From Diogma glabrata (Eukaryota > Arthropoda > Insecta > Diptera > Cylindrotomidae), in assembly GCA_963693315.1 (NCBI GenBank), contig OY856188.1, positions 186,221,487-186,285,486 on the forward strand: 64,000 nt of DNA. Direction: 5' to 3'. A program made the position numbers and the translations under genes. The notes under the pieces are model-generated. The model had not been told where the DNA came from, made no database searches, and saw only the letters and a program-made list of their open reading frames with translations. Below, piece by piece: positions 26,016 to 38,292 of the stretch. Every line of letters starts with the position of its first letter. Within the stretch, counting starts at the first letter, position 1.

Positions 26016-26100
26016 GTTCGATTTGACTGAAACAACTGAAAAAACAACAACAATTGCATTTAATTTTTCAGTTGCTTCAGTTGTTTCAGTCAAATCGAAC
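26016..26100. mobile_element. Very short MITE with 25-bp perfect inverted repeats
   Basis: Arms at 26016-26040 (GTTCGATTTGACTGAAACAA then ctgaa) and 26076-26100 are perfect reverse complements around 35 bases. The imperfect match may continue outward (ggtgc/gccgt), with TATA on both sides as a possible target duplication. Superfamily not assigned. Confidence 0.8.
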
Positions 26101-27149
26101 ACGGCTTATATACCACGACTTGTTGATTAGATCGTTTCTTGATTTAACACTACAAATCAGATAAATTCTATAACCTTTTTAAAAATGTTAATAATTTTCA
26201 TCGACTAAAATCACTACGGTTTAATTTCATTTTAATTTTAAATGAAAAAAAAAGTAATAAAATAAACAACGACACAACAATGTTGTATCGAATTGAAAAC
26301 CATAAATTACGAGAATTTCAAGAGAAAAAAATTATTTCCTGATTTTTCAATCTTTTAATTAGAAAAATTAAATTATTTTTAAAATATTATTATATATTAT
26401 TATATATTATTGAAGCACTTGGTTTGAAACACATTTTAGATAACTTTTATTGAGTAATAAGACACTTTAAATATGGTAAATTATTAAAGTAAAAAATATA
26501 TATATATTTATCACGACGGAGAGTTTTATCCACGTCCATCTTCTTTAAATGCGCTCGGCAAACTCCAAAACAAAAAATACACCGAAAATTATTCAAAAAT
26601 ACATTTTTTAAAGCTGGTGCAAAGTATGAAAGTTCCAACCTTACCCTATAACTTATCCTTATTTTGAAGATAGCGTCTTTGGGTTTCGTTTTTTATAACG
26701 AACCCTATTGGTGAGAGTGAAACGAATTATTCACATTATATCCATTATCTCGTAAATTATAAACACTATGGACCTGAAATTTGAGATGCGTATACAACTT
26801 GCCTGTCCACTCTAGATGACGGATACAACAAAAAATAAAGTTATTTTCGTTGGTTTTACATGGCTACGATATGTGAGGTACACAACATTTTTATACGAAC
26901 AAGAGAATTTTTATACAAGGACAAGACAGTACATTTTTATATAGAGGCAAGGAGGGTATTATGTATATAAAAGAGCTCTACCTTAGTATTTCTTATAAAT
27001 GTATTTTGGAATTTCGTACCCCACCATTTTTTGTATAATTATAATGGCGTTTTCTTTGTCTTTTCTTTCCTCGATTAGCTCCAAACCGAATTGATCGAAA
27101 ATCTTAAAATGTATTTGGAATCATATAAAAATTAAGCTTTTAATGAAAA
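26101..27149. other. AT-rich non-coding DNA
   Basis: No gene. Contains the second copy of the 24-base segment shared with 16167-16190 (26567-26590), and an 18-mer at 26625-26642 with an exact inverted partner at 30639-30656. Confidence 0.55.
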
Positions 27150-29321
27150 AATATGGAGGAGAGGGGCTGAAATCTCAAGCTCTGAGATATCAAGACTTCG
27201 GTCTGGGTTTAGGATTTTGATATAGTTTTCGGCAAAAAACTTTTATGAGGACATGGTTTTAGTTTTGGGCAGCGATGTATATCAAACATAGCTCTTTGTT
27301 AAAGTATAAGTATTTTTTATCTCTATTTAGAAATTTATTACAAAACTAACACGAAACATCAATACGGGGCCGGAAAATTATAACAGATCATAAATTAACA
27401 TAATTTAGTGAAAAGATGATACACTCAGCAAACTACTCAAAAACCTCTCCATTTAGCGTTTCGAGAAAATATTACAAAATCCATCCCAAAATTCCAAAAA
27501 TATTGTAAAAATTAAATAAAATCAAACTTTTTTCAAAATTCCAAAAATATTCCAAAAATTTTACAAAATCAGAGATTCAAATTTTTTTCAAAAATTTTAA
27601 AAATATTGCAAAAATTATAACAAAATCAAAAATTGAAACTTTTTTCAAAATTCCACAAATATTCCAAAAAATTAGGATAAAATCAAAAACTTAAACTTTT
27701 TATAAATAATATTCCAAAAATTCTGAAAACCTCAAACTTTTTCCAAAATTCTAAAATTATTGCAAAAATTATTACAAAATTAAAAATTCAAACTTTTTTC
27801 AAAATTCCAAAATTTGTAATAAAATCAAAAATTTTAAATTTTTAAAAATTCTGTAAATATTCCAAAAATTCTTACAAAATCAAAAATTAAATCTTTTTTC
27901 AAAATTCTAAAAATATATATAAAATGTAAAAATTCTGTTTTTTTCAAAATTCTAAAAATTTTGCATAAATTATAACAAAATCAAAAACGTGATTGACAGC
28001 AACAATTATTACAAAATCACAAATTCAAACTATTTTCGAAATCCCAAAAATTATAATAAAATCAAGAATTTAAAATTTTTCAAAATTCTAAAAATATTCC
28101 AAAAATTCTTACAAAATCAAAAATTAAAACCTTTTTCAAAATTCTAAAAATATATAAAAAATTCAAAAATTCTATTTGTTTTTCAAAATTCCAAAAATAT
28201 TGCAAAAATTATAACAGAATCAAAAAAATAAAACTTTTTCCAAAATTCTAAAAATATTGCAAAAATTATAACAAAATCAAAAGTATAAACTTTTTTCAAA
28301 ATTCCAAAAACATTTCAAAAACTATAACAAATTCAAAAATGTCCATGTCCAATTTCATGTTCAATTTACATTTACGTCATAAAAACAACTAAATTTTTTT
28401 TTCCAAAAACTTGGCTAAAAAAATAAATGAAATAAATTTCACTTGACTATACTTGACATCATTTTTTTGACAAACTTATAATGCCATAATTCTCAATAAT
28501 AATAATAAAATTTCATGTCATACAAATAATTAATTATATTTTTTTCAAAAAATTGGGTAAAAAATAAATAAAAATCTTTCTTTTGACACACTTGACAACA
28601 TTTTTTTGACAAACTTATAATACCATAATTCTCTATAATAATAATAAAATTTCATGTCATACAAATAATTAATTATATTTTTTCCAAAAAATTGGGTAAA
28701 AAAATAAATAAAAATCTTTCTTTTGAAACACTTGACAACATTTTTTTGACAAACTTATAATACCATAATTCTCTTTAATAATAATAAAATATCATGTCAT
28801 ACAAATAATTAATTTCATTTTTTTCCAAAGAATTGGGTAAAAAAATAAATAAAAATCTTTCTTTTGACACACTTGACTACATATTTTTGACAAACTTCTA
28901 ATGCAATAATCTATTTTTTGATCTCACATACCAATCCCTACCATCAATATTTCTCCAAATTCAATGTTCCTACTCGTAATCACTTAAAATTAACGGTTTT
29001 TAAGCCAAAAATATAAAAATTTGCTATTTTTGACACACATAATGATTTTTTTGACGCACTTTCGGTATAGTTATCGAACACAGCGTCCTTTCGGACCTGT
29101 CCTTTGAGTATACCTATTTTTAGAAAAAAAATTTGTATAATCCCTCTAGCGGTTTTCTAGATTTCGTAGGTTATGACGGCCGGCCGGCAGACAGACATAC
29201 ATTTTTTAGGCTTTTTTGGAATCATTAGGTCTTAAGACATCGAGAAATGCCAAAAAAGTGGGGGTAAGAATTTCACTTTTGGCTAATGAATGTAATACTT
29301 AGGTCTTTCAGACCGAAGTAA
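27150..29321 (+). repeat. Family R, left arm of giant inverted repeat
   Basis: Starts aatatggagg, with ctgagatatcaaga and cttcggtctgggtt. A run of roughly 15 AT-rich tandem units of 55-60 bp follows (the ttcaaaattccaaaaatatt type), then four units of about 140 bp, a (C/G)GGCCGGCAGACAGAC patch, and the end ggtctttcagaccgaagtaa. It is inverted relative to 30700-32502, and a third, 5'-shortened copy lies at 55991-57196. Non-coding; element type unknown. Confidence 0.92.
28400..28930 (+). repeat. Tandem repeat, period about 140 bp, four units
   Basis: The phrase ttttgacaaacttataat recurs at about 28467, 28607, 28746 and 28887. The right arm of the inverted repeat holds only about two units, so the arms differ in copy number. 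Confidence 0.9.
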
Positions 29322-29362
29322 TATATAAAAGAGTCACATACTAATAATTATAATTATTACGG

Positions 29363-30115
29363 GTGTGGAAATGGGAAGGTATTAAACACCCATACGGTCA
29401 AGTGGGGTGTCATTGGAAAGAGCGCCTAAGAAACATTGCAATTTTTTTTAGAATTTTGCGGTGCACACGTCCAAAAAATGCAACTTTCAGACCGTTTCCT
29501 CCCACGTTTCGACGCTGATGGACAGAAAAATTTGAAAAAATTCACAGATATAGGAAGTTTTGGTAAATTTTGAACGAAAATCAAAGCTAAGTCTCAAATA
29601 AATATATTTCTGTTTAAGGGGATGTTTAGGGGGTGGAAGTAGGAAGGTTAAAAAACCCTTTTTGACCCAAAAGAGTGGGGTGGCAATTGAATAGGACATA
29701 GTTTAAGAAATATTGCAATTTTTTTAGAATTTTGCGGTGCACAGTTTTTGAGCATTGTCAAAAAGTAAAACTTTCAAACCGTCAAACAAACCCTCTCTCC
29801 CTCTCCTACGTTTCGACGCTGATTGACAGAAAAATTTGAAAAAATTCACAGAGGCAGGAAGTTTGGTAAATTTTAAACTAAAATTATAACGAATTTTCAA
29901 ATAATTATAATTTTGTGTGTTTTAGGGATGGAGTTGGGAGGGTAAAAAAAATCTTTTTTGACCCAAATGAGTAGGAAACAGCACCTATTTTAAGAACATT
30001 GCAATTTGTTTGAGAATTTTGCGGTGCAAATATTCTGAATTATTGTTAAAAAAGTACTATTTTTAGTATGTATGCCCTCCACCCCCTACTAAACTTCGAC
30101 GTTGATTGCCGAAAA
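29363..30115 (+). repeat. Tandem repeat, period about 280 bp, three units
   Basis: gcaatttttttagaattttg and gcggtgca recur at 29438, 29715 and 30001 (periods 277 and 286). Each unit also has acgtttcgacgctgat and a gggtggaagtaggaaggt-like start. It fills most of the spacer between the family-R arms. Confidence 0.9.
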
Positions 30116-30436
30116 ACAAATTTCCATTTTAAATCATTTATATGCTGGTGTAATTGAATCTTTCTTTAATTACCATAAATAGCTATGGATAAGATTCAAC
30201 CTCAACTGAAGTAATATTTTTTGTTTTATTTCGATCAATTTAGAACAGATTGACATTTTATGAAACATGTAATTTTTATGTGTCTATGATCTGACAATAT
30301 AAAAACTTTACAACACAACTTTATGTCAATTATTTTTGATATTGTTTTCTTTTACATTCACGGAAACTATGGCAAGCGAATATTATACGCACTTCTGTGA
30401 CTTTTTTTATTATTAAGATATTAATTTTGAAAGACG

Positions 30437-30532
30437 TGCATCTCTGGTGAAAAAGTTTAAATTGTAGATAAAATTCGTGATGCTTAAATCACGAATTTTA
30501 TCTACAATTTAAAGTTTTTCACCTGAGATGCA
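30437..30532. repeat. Hairpin with 44-bp stem and 8-base loop
   Basis: Arms 30437-30480 and 30489-30532 pair with only two mismatches; loop tgcttaaa. It lies in the spacer between the family-R arms. It may be a minimal foldback element; a small-RNA precursor is possible but unsupported by expression data. Confidence 0.88.
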
Positions 30533-30699
30533 TTGACACGACAAATTTTAGTTTAACAACTAAAATGTTAGACCTTAACAATTGACATTTTTGAAACAAA
30601 GCTAAACTTTTTCTCTAAATTTTAACATGTTTTAGATCAAGGTTGGAACTTTCATATTGTGAAAAAAACTCATTCATTCATTATTTCATTTCTTCATTT

Positions 30700-32502
30700 T
30701 ACTTCGGTCTGAAAGACCTAGTATCACATTCATGAGCTCAAAGTGAAATTCTTACCCCCACTTTTTTTGGCATTTCTCGACGTTTTAGGACCTACTGATT
30801 CTAAAAAAGCAGAAAAAAAATGTATATCTGTCTGCCAGCCGGCCACCGTCATTACCTACGCTGCTGGGAAAACCGCTGGAGGGATTTAAAAATTTTTTTT
30901 TCTAAAAATAGGTATACTCAAGGGACAGGTCCGAAAGGACGCTCTGTTCGATAACTGTACCGTAAGTGTGTCAAAAAAATCATTAAGTGTGTCAAAAACA
31001 GCAAATTTTCATATTTTTGGCTTAAAAAACGTTAATTTTAAGTGATTACGAGTAGGAACATTGAATTTGGAGAAATCTTGATGGTAGGGATTGGTATGTG
31101 AGATCAAAACCTAGATTATTGCATTATAAGTTTGACAAAAAAATGTTGTCAAGGTTGTCAAAAGAAAGATTTTTATTTATTTTTTTACCCAATTTTTTGG
31201 GAAAAAATAAAATCAATAGTTTGTTTGAAATGAAATTTTATAATTATTATTGAGAATTATGGCGTTATAAGTTTGTCAAAAAAATGATGTCAAGTGTTTC
31301 AAAAAATTTATTTCATTTATTTTTTTAGCCAGTTTTTTGGAAAAAAAATGTAGCTGTTTTTATGAAGTAAATGTAATTGAAAATGAGATTGGACATGGAA
31401 ATTTTTGAATTTGTTATAGTTTTTGAAATATTTTTGGAATTTTGAAAAAAGTTTGTATTTTTGATTTTGTAATAACTTTTGCAATATTTTTAGATTTTTG
31501 GAAAAAGTTTTAATTTTTGATTTTGTAAGAATTTTTGGAATATTTTTAGAATTTTGAAAAATTTTTAATTTTTGATTTTATTTTAATTTTTGGAATTTTG
31601 AAAACAATTTCAATTTTTGATTTTGTAATAATTTTTGCAATATTTTTAGAATTTTGGAAAAAGTTTGGATTTTAAAGAATTTTTGGAATATTATTGGAAT
31701 TTAAAAAATGTTTAAATATTTGATTTTATTCTAAGTATTGGAATATTTTTGGAAGTTTGAAAAAAGTTTCAATTTTTGATTTTGTTATAATTTTTGCAAT
31801 ATTTTTGGAATTTTGAAAAAAATAGAGTTTTTGAATTTTATATATATATATTTAGAATTTTGAAAAAAGTTTCAATTTTTGATTTTGTAAGAATTTTTGG
31901 AATAGTTTTAAAATTTTTAAAAATTTAAAATTTTTGATTTTATTATAATTTTTGGAATTTTGAAAAAAGTTTGAATTTTTGATTTTGTAATAACTTTTGC
32001 AATATTTTTAGAATTTTGGAAAAATTTGAATTTTTAAGAATTTTTGGAATAGTATTGGAATTTAGAAAAAGTTTAAATATTTGATTTTATTCTAATTTTT
32101 GGAATTTTGAAAAATGTTTGATTTTATTTAATTTTTACAATTTTTTTGGAATTTCGAAAGAAATATGAATTTGTGATTTTGTAATATTTTCTCGAAACGC
32201 TAAATGAAGAGGTTTTTGAGTAGTTTGCTGAGTGTATCATCTTTTCACTAAATTATGTTAATTTATGATCTGTTATAATTTTCCGACAACGTATTGATGT
32301 TTCGTGTTAGTTTTGTAATTAATTTCTAAACAGAGATAAAAAATACATGTACTTTAAAAAGAGTTATGTATATCAACATCGCTACCCAAAACTAAAAACC
32401 ATGTCCTCCTAAAAGTTGTTTGCCGAAAACTATATCAAAATCCTTAACCCAGACCGAAATCTTGATATCTCAGAGCTGTGAGATTTCAGCCCCTCCATAT
32501 TT
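30700..32502 (-). repeat. Family R, right arm of giant inverted repeat
   Basis: Reverse-complement counterpart of 27150-29321. It begins acttcggtctgaaagacct and ends gcccctccatatt, with the AT-rich 55-60 bp units in between. It is about 370 bp shorter, mainly through fewer 140-bp units. Confidence 0.92.
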
Positions 32503-32507
32503 TCCAT

Positions 32508-32615
32508 TCTTTCAATCGTTCATTCTTTCATTTTTTCATTTTTTCATTTTTTCATTCTTTCATTCTTTCAGTCTTTCAGTCTTTCAGTCTTTCAGTCTTT
32601 CAGTCTTTCATTCTT
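32508..32615. repeat. (TTTCATTC)n/(TTTCAGTC)n low-complexity array
   Basis: Octamer-like pyrimidine-rich repeats lie directly outside the right arm of family R and before repeat P copy 2. Confidence 0.9.
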
Positions 32616-32687
32616 TTGTATGACCATTGAAAACCGACTACATTTTGTGTGTGTGTAAAAAGAGATTGTGAGAAACAAATATGGATA

Positions 32688-34832
32688 GCATAGGATCTTG
32701 ATGAAACTTTGGCAAATGATACAGGTTCACTTGAAAGTAGAAGATCTGGATTCATTTCAAATTTGGACAAAATGGCGGGGGGGATCTCCCTAACACCACT
32801 AAGTTTAAATCTTGAATAACTTCTAATCCCGGACTATGATCTTAGTGCAACTTAGTATATAAAGTTTTAGAACAGTTTTCAATATTTCTGCATACCAACT
32901 TCCGGTTTGTCACTTTGGGTTAAAAAGTTTTTTTTCTAGGTGTTTATTCCTACTGTAGCCTACAATTACCTATCGATTTTCATGAAACGTTGGTAAAAGC
33001 TTTCAAGTAACATGACAAAGTTTTTATCAGCTTTTGGAGTAATTGGATAAAGGGTTTGGGGGTCCACCATACAACAGATGGTTTTTTCCACAATGTTTTT
33101 ATGTTTGTTGGGAGCATAAAACATTCGTTCGTGAATGAATTTTGATGACACTGTGGAAAAAGTTGCAAACATGTATGGCAAGGAACTGATCAGTTTTAAG
33201 CGATAGTGAACAAAATAGTGTGGGGTCCCTGGAGTACCTGTTTTTTTGCAAGCTCTATAACATCTGTACTGTACCTGATAATCGAATTGAATGAAACTTG
33301 GTACATGAGTATTTAGTACGTTCACAATAGTTCTGCATCCCAACTTCCGGTTTTTCACTTCCGGTAAAATTTGTTTGTTTGTACTTTTTTGACGTTTTTT
33401 CAGTGTCTTTATGCACACTACAGCCTACAATAATGAAGTGATTTTGATGAAACTTATGGAAAAGGTTTCAATTAGTGTGAGAAGATAGTTATCATCTTTT
33501 GGGACACATTGATCAAAGTGGCGGGGGGATCTACCATACAAATGCTGACTTTTCACACTTTGTTTTTAAAGTTTGTTGGGAGCATACAGACTTCATTGAT
33601 TAATTTATTTTAATGATACTTTGAAAACAGATGGAGACTTAAATAACAAAGAACTGATTAGTTTTTGGACAATATTGGAATAAGTGGTGGGAGTTCTCCC
33701 GAACACATGTTAACTGTGTCACCATTTTTTCAATGTTTGTTGTGAGCACACAGCATTCGTTCGTGAACGAATTTTGATGACACTTTGGAAAAAGATACAA
33801 ACATTTATGGAGAGGAACTGATTAGTTTTTGAGCGATAGTGAACAAAGTGGTGGGGGTTGTCCCATACACCTGTTTTTTTTAAAGCTCAATAACATCTGT
33901 ACATGATAATCGAATTGGATGAATCTTGGTACATGAGCTTTTAGTACAGTTCACAACAGTTCTGTATCCCAACTTCCGGTTTTTCATTTCCGGCAAACAT
34001 TTTTTTTTGTAAATTTTCAATTTTTTTCAGTGTTTTTATGCACACTACAGCCTACAATAATGAAGTGATTATGGTGAAACTTATGGAAAAGGTTTCATTT
34101 AGTGTGAGAAGATAATTATCATCTTTTGGGACACATTGATCAAAGTGGCGGGGGTCTGCCATACAACTGCTGACTTTTCACACTTTGTTTTTAAAGTTTG
34201 TTGGGAGCATACAGACTTGATTCATTAATCAATTATAATGACACTTTGAAAAAAGATGAAGACTTAAATGACAAAGAACTGATTAGTTTTTGGACCTTAT
34301 TGGAATAAGTGGGGGAGGGGGGTCCTCCCGTACACCTGTTTATTGTTTCAATGTTTGTTGGAAGCATACAAAATTCGTTCGTTAAGTAGTTTTGATGACA
34401 CATCGCAAAAAGATACAAATATGTATAGCAAGGAACTGATTAGTTTTTTTAGCGATTGTAAACAAAGTGGTAGGGTGTCCTCTGAGCACCTGTTATTTTG
34501 AAAGCTCAATAACATCTGTACCTGATAATCGAATTGGATGAATCTTGGTACTTAAACATTTAGTACGGTTCACACTAGTTCTTACTTCTAAGTTCCGGTT
34601 TGTCACTTCCGGTTAAATTCTTTTTTACTTTTTCTCGTACAACAGAATTTATGTTTGTTGGGATACTGCTGCTTTCTTTAATATTTTTATAATTAGAACT
34701 ACGAAGCCTATAACATTGGTTAGCTTTTAATTAAAGTATTTGATGGATATTAGCTCATTGTATATCCAGAACACTATGTTTCCAGAGCTGTGGTGAAGTC
34801 AGCCTATGCATCAGCATCGCGCAATAGTTTTT
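32688..34832 (+). repeat. Repeat P copy 2: higher-order tandem repeat, about 2.1 kb
   Basis: Colinear with 13823-15953 from gcataggatcttgatgaaac to gtgaagtcagcctatgcatc. It has the same alternation of gatgaaact boxes, G-runs and acttccgg pairs, and the same roughly 620-bp higher-order period (attcgttcgt at about 33123, 33757 and 34376). Substitutions and small indels are scattered, so it is an old direct duplicate about 18.9 kb from copy 1, or an independent insertion. Confidence 0.9.
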
Positions 34833-37203
34833 TCATTCCAAACAACAAAATTCACCTTGGTAGTATTACACAAATATGTGATATACAAGGGTGTAAACTA
34901 TATGACCGCATAGAGTTATGTTAGAGCTAGTGAAACTGATATCCTTGTTCTTAGAAATTTGAAAATTTCAGTGAGTCGAAACTAAATCTTTACGTAAATA
35001 GAAAAAATTCAAGCAAATTAGTCATACAACAAAACTAGTGAAAGCCCCTTTTAATTGTTTCAGTTGGAAACAAACGCATGGAGCAGGTCTGTTTTGTGGA
35101 TTTTTATTTTTTTTCTATGGGTATGACAGCACTGCGGACGCCAAGCCTTGTTATTGGCATATGAGCTAACGTAAAATATCACATAATATACTTTAGTCAA
35201 CGGTTGGATCCTCAATAGTAATGGACTATTACTTGATGATGCAACGCTGTTTCTTACTAAAAGAACGAGCCTTAATATAACTCTATTTCTCTATTCGAGG
35301 AAGATACTGACAGTGCGTCATATGATGAAGGAATATGCTGCAATCTATTATTTTTTATATTTTTAATTCAGTTTTAAATTTGTTCCAATTTAAACAAAAT
35401 ACCTTTTATATCTTATTTTGTTTTCATTTCCCATCATGAAATATTGACCTATGTCATATTTTGTAATGTGATAGGATTTATTAGTTCGTTATCCTTGCTT
35501 TAAAAAAAAACAAAAAAAGAACAAAAAAACAAAATTGCGTTAATCAACACAACAGAACGTATGTTGTTGAGGGGCCTACTTAGGTAATTAAAGGTTTAAT
35601 GTGTTGTTTTGACAGCGATTGTAATTTCTACTACACAAACACAACACATATTTTATATAAACAACTAAACCAGAAGCAGATTTGCACCCCCACTTTAATT
35701 TTGTATCATTTGTTTACAAAGTATATATCAATACGTAGTGATTTTTGTCCATAAAGCTGAAAGTAATGTTTTGAGAATATTTTAATAGGGGATTCCTCAC
35801 ATCAATCGAAACGCATCAAAATGTACGATACCAACGGTTAAACACTATTTTTCATACATTTTTAACGTAGCATAGCATTTACATTTTGCTTTATGATTAT
35901 TGCTTTTGCTACAAACTTAACTAATGAACCATAAAAGTGCAAAATAAAAATTAGTGTAATAATAATTTAAAATTGCAATAAATAAATTTATTAAATAAGT
36001 TTTTTTTAATGTTTAGTAAAGTAAAATCAAGGTGCTAATATAAAAATAATTATATCCATAAAATTTTTTAAATATATAGTCATTAAGCAATTTAAAGAAG
36101 AAGTAAGAATTATTAGTATAGCATAAATTTTAACAAGATTTAGAATTATGATATGTTGAGTGTTAAATCAGAAGTTTATATGGCTTATAAAAATAAGCAT
36201 CAGCTAAAAACTTTAGTTTCTTTTTAATTTTTTTATTATTTTTAACACAATTTATTATCATATAAAAAAAGTGTTTTCCTTGATTAGCCCTAAAGTAGTC
36301 CGATATAAAATAATTAAAAGTAAAAAAGTTTACCAGTAACAATCAAATCATGTTGAAACTTACCTGAAAAAAAACAAAAAAAAATTAGATTGTATTAAAT
36401 TAGTATTTTATATATAGTGAAACAAAAGAAAGAAAATTATATCCAATTGTAATTAAGTATTTTCGAATTTCCGATTCACAAAAAACTAGATCCTAAAATG
36501 TTAGTAGATCTAAAAGCTACTTAGATCATTAAATTTTAACTTAAAGTTAGAAGTCAAAACATTACTATTATAAATCATATAACTAACTGTTTGATTAACT
36601 TGGAGTTAATAAAAAAACAAAAAATCTATCGTTAATTTAAAACAATTTTTTCCCATATACTATATTTTTCGGTAAATCTCAAAGCTTCACAAATCATAAA
36701 TTTATATATTCCACGAACTCGATGAATAATTAAAACCTATATAACCGAATCAAACATATAAATTATTATTTTTTTTTAACTTTTATTATATTTTTAAAAT
36801 AAAAATTGATTATTGTGATAGAATTTAAAAAAAAATCAAATCTTTTGGTATTAAAATTTGTTAGTGTGCATCTCACGCGTTACTCAAATATTTCTATAAA
36901 ATTAAAATCAAGAAGTCGTATAAATATAATAAAAAGTCGCGTGCCCTAAAGAAAAGAAATAATAACAAGAAAATCATTACTAGCTGAAAAAAAAATTATT
37001 CTGTGTGTAGCAGTGTTCATTTTTATAATTTCTTGTGGATAGCGCGTTTAGTCACCTATCACATAACGTCTATTCAAAGTCGCGTTTTTTCAATATAACT
37101 TAAAATATGTAATAACATGATTTGCTTATTGAACATATAATAATCATTTATAGTTATTAATCTAACTTACGTATTCAATCATCATAGCTATATAATAGTT
37201 ATT
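34833..37203. other. AT-rich non-coding DNA
   Basis: No gene or repeat supported. A short segment near 35118-35170 (tatgggtatgacagcact...attggcata) weakly resembles 61009-61056, possibly an old repeat. Confidence 0.6.
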
Positions 37204-37321
37204 TATTATACAAGGGAAAAAAGTAGTAGATTTTAGCTCGAGGTTGTGTTGTCTCCCGACGCGAAGCGGAGGGAGACAAAAAACCGAGAGCTAAAATCTA
37301 CAATTTTTCCCGTGTATAATA
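37204..37321. repeat. 118-bp foldback hairpin with GC-rich tip
   Basis: tattatacaaggg pairs with cccgtgtataata; gtagattttagctc pairs with gagctaaaatctac; gtctccc pairs with gggagac around gcgaagc. The plan (AT-rich stem, GC-rich apex) matches the hairpin at 6258-6396, though the sequence differs. Confidence 0.88.
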
Positions 37322-37324
37322 CAC

Positions 37325-37714
37325 TATTTTTTTCTGTGACTGGATAAATATTAATATAATTATTGAAAAAATGATATTAAACAAATATTACAATATGTAT
37401 ATTCACCACACCATACGAATTTTTCTGAATAAAAACTTAAAATTAAGTTTCATTTTATTTGTCAAAACCAGTTATTAACATCAAGAAGAAAACGGTATAA
37501 CTTTTCATTAACATTAAAATAGTCATAAATGTTCATAAATATTCATAATATTCATCATTTATGTGTATATATGTATTTATATATATATTTTTATCTATCC
37601 GGGAAAAAAGTACATACTTTTTTCCCGGGGAAAAAAGTATTTTATGAAAAGTAGCATTTTTGCACCTGTCAGCAGAAGTAAAATGTTAAACTTTTTTCCC
37701 GTCACAGAAAAAAA
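37325..37714. repeat. Inverted-repeat cluster with GGGAAAAAAGTA motifs
   Basis: atttttttctgtgac near 37325 is complementary to gtcacagaaaaaaaat at about 37699-37714. Between them, gggaaaaaagta and its complement recur near 37602-37640 and 37691. The same motif occurs in the adjacent hairpin. Probably overlapping foldback elements. Confidence 0.7.
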
Positions 37715-38292
37715 ATATTTTATTTCAGTTGTTGGTAGATTTATTTAATTTAATAAATAAATTTTTTAAGTAACGCGATACGCATTTTTTTCTTTCTCTG
37801 TTTTTATTCATACAAATTTATATAGTTAGGCACAAATATGCAAGTCCAATAACTAGAATTCAAAAATTAATAATTGAGGTTGGATATTATTCTGGCTAAT
37901 AATATCAAACCTCAACTGATGGAAAAAGTTAACACTGGTTTGTGTATCTGTTAAATAAATATCAATACAACAAGTGCTTATAACTTCTGTCAAATTGTTT
38001 TGCAAGCAAATTTCAGCTCTGCTATAAATAACGAAAATTGTAATTCAAAGGCTACATAAAAGTTAAAAAAATAAAATAAATAATCAAAACTGCAATTTAA
38101 ACTGAAACTTTGTTGATATGAATACATTATAATTTAAAAAATGGAAATTATTCGAATTAAGAGATACTATCTTGATAAGAAAACTAAAACTTCTTGTCAT
38201 TTTTATAAGAACGAAAAAGCTTAACAATTTGAGTTATATATATTAAATTATATCGTTTAATACAGACATTGAACGTTATGCGTATGCGTATG
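37715..38292. other. AT-rich non-coding DNA
   Basis: Nothing recognised. Confidence 0.6.

Noticed and set aside
26625..30656. An 18-bp inverted pair (26625-26642 and 30639-30656) as the termini of a 4-kb element
   Set aside because: The pair cuts across the left arm of family R but not the right arm, and there is no target duplication. The match may be chance in AT-rich DNA.
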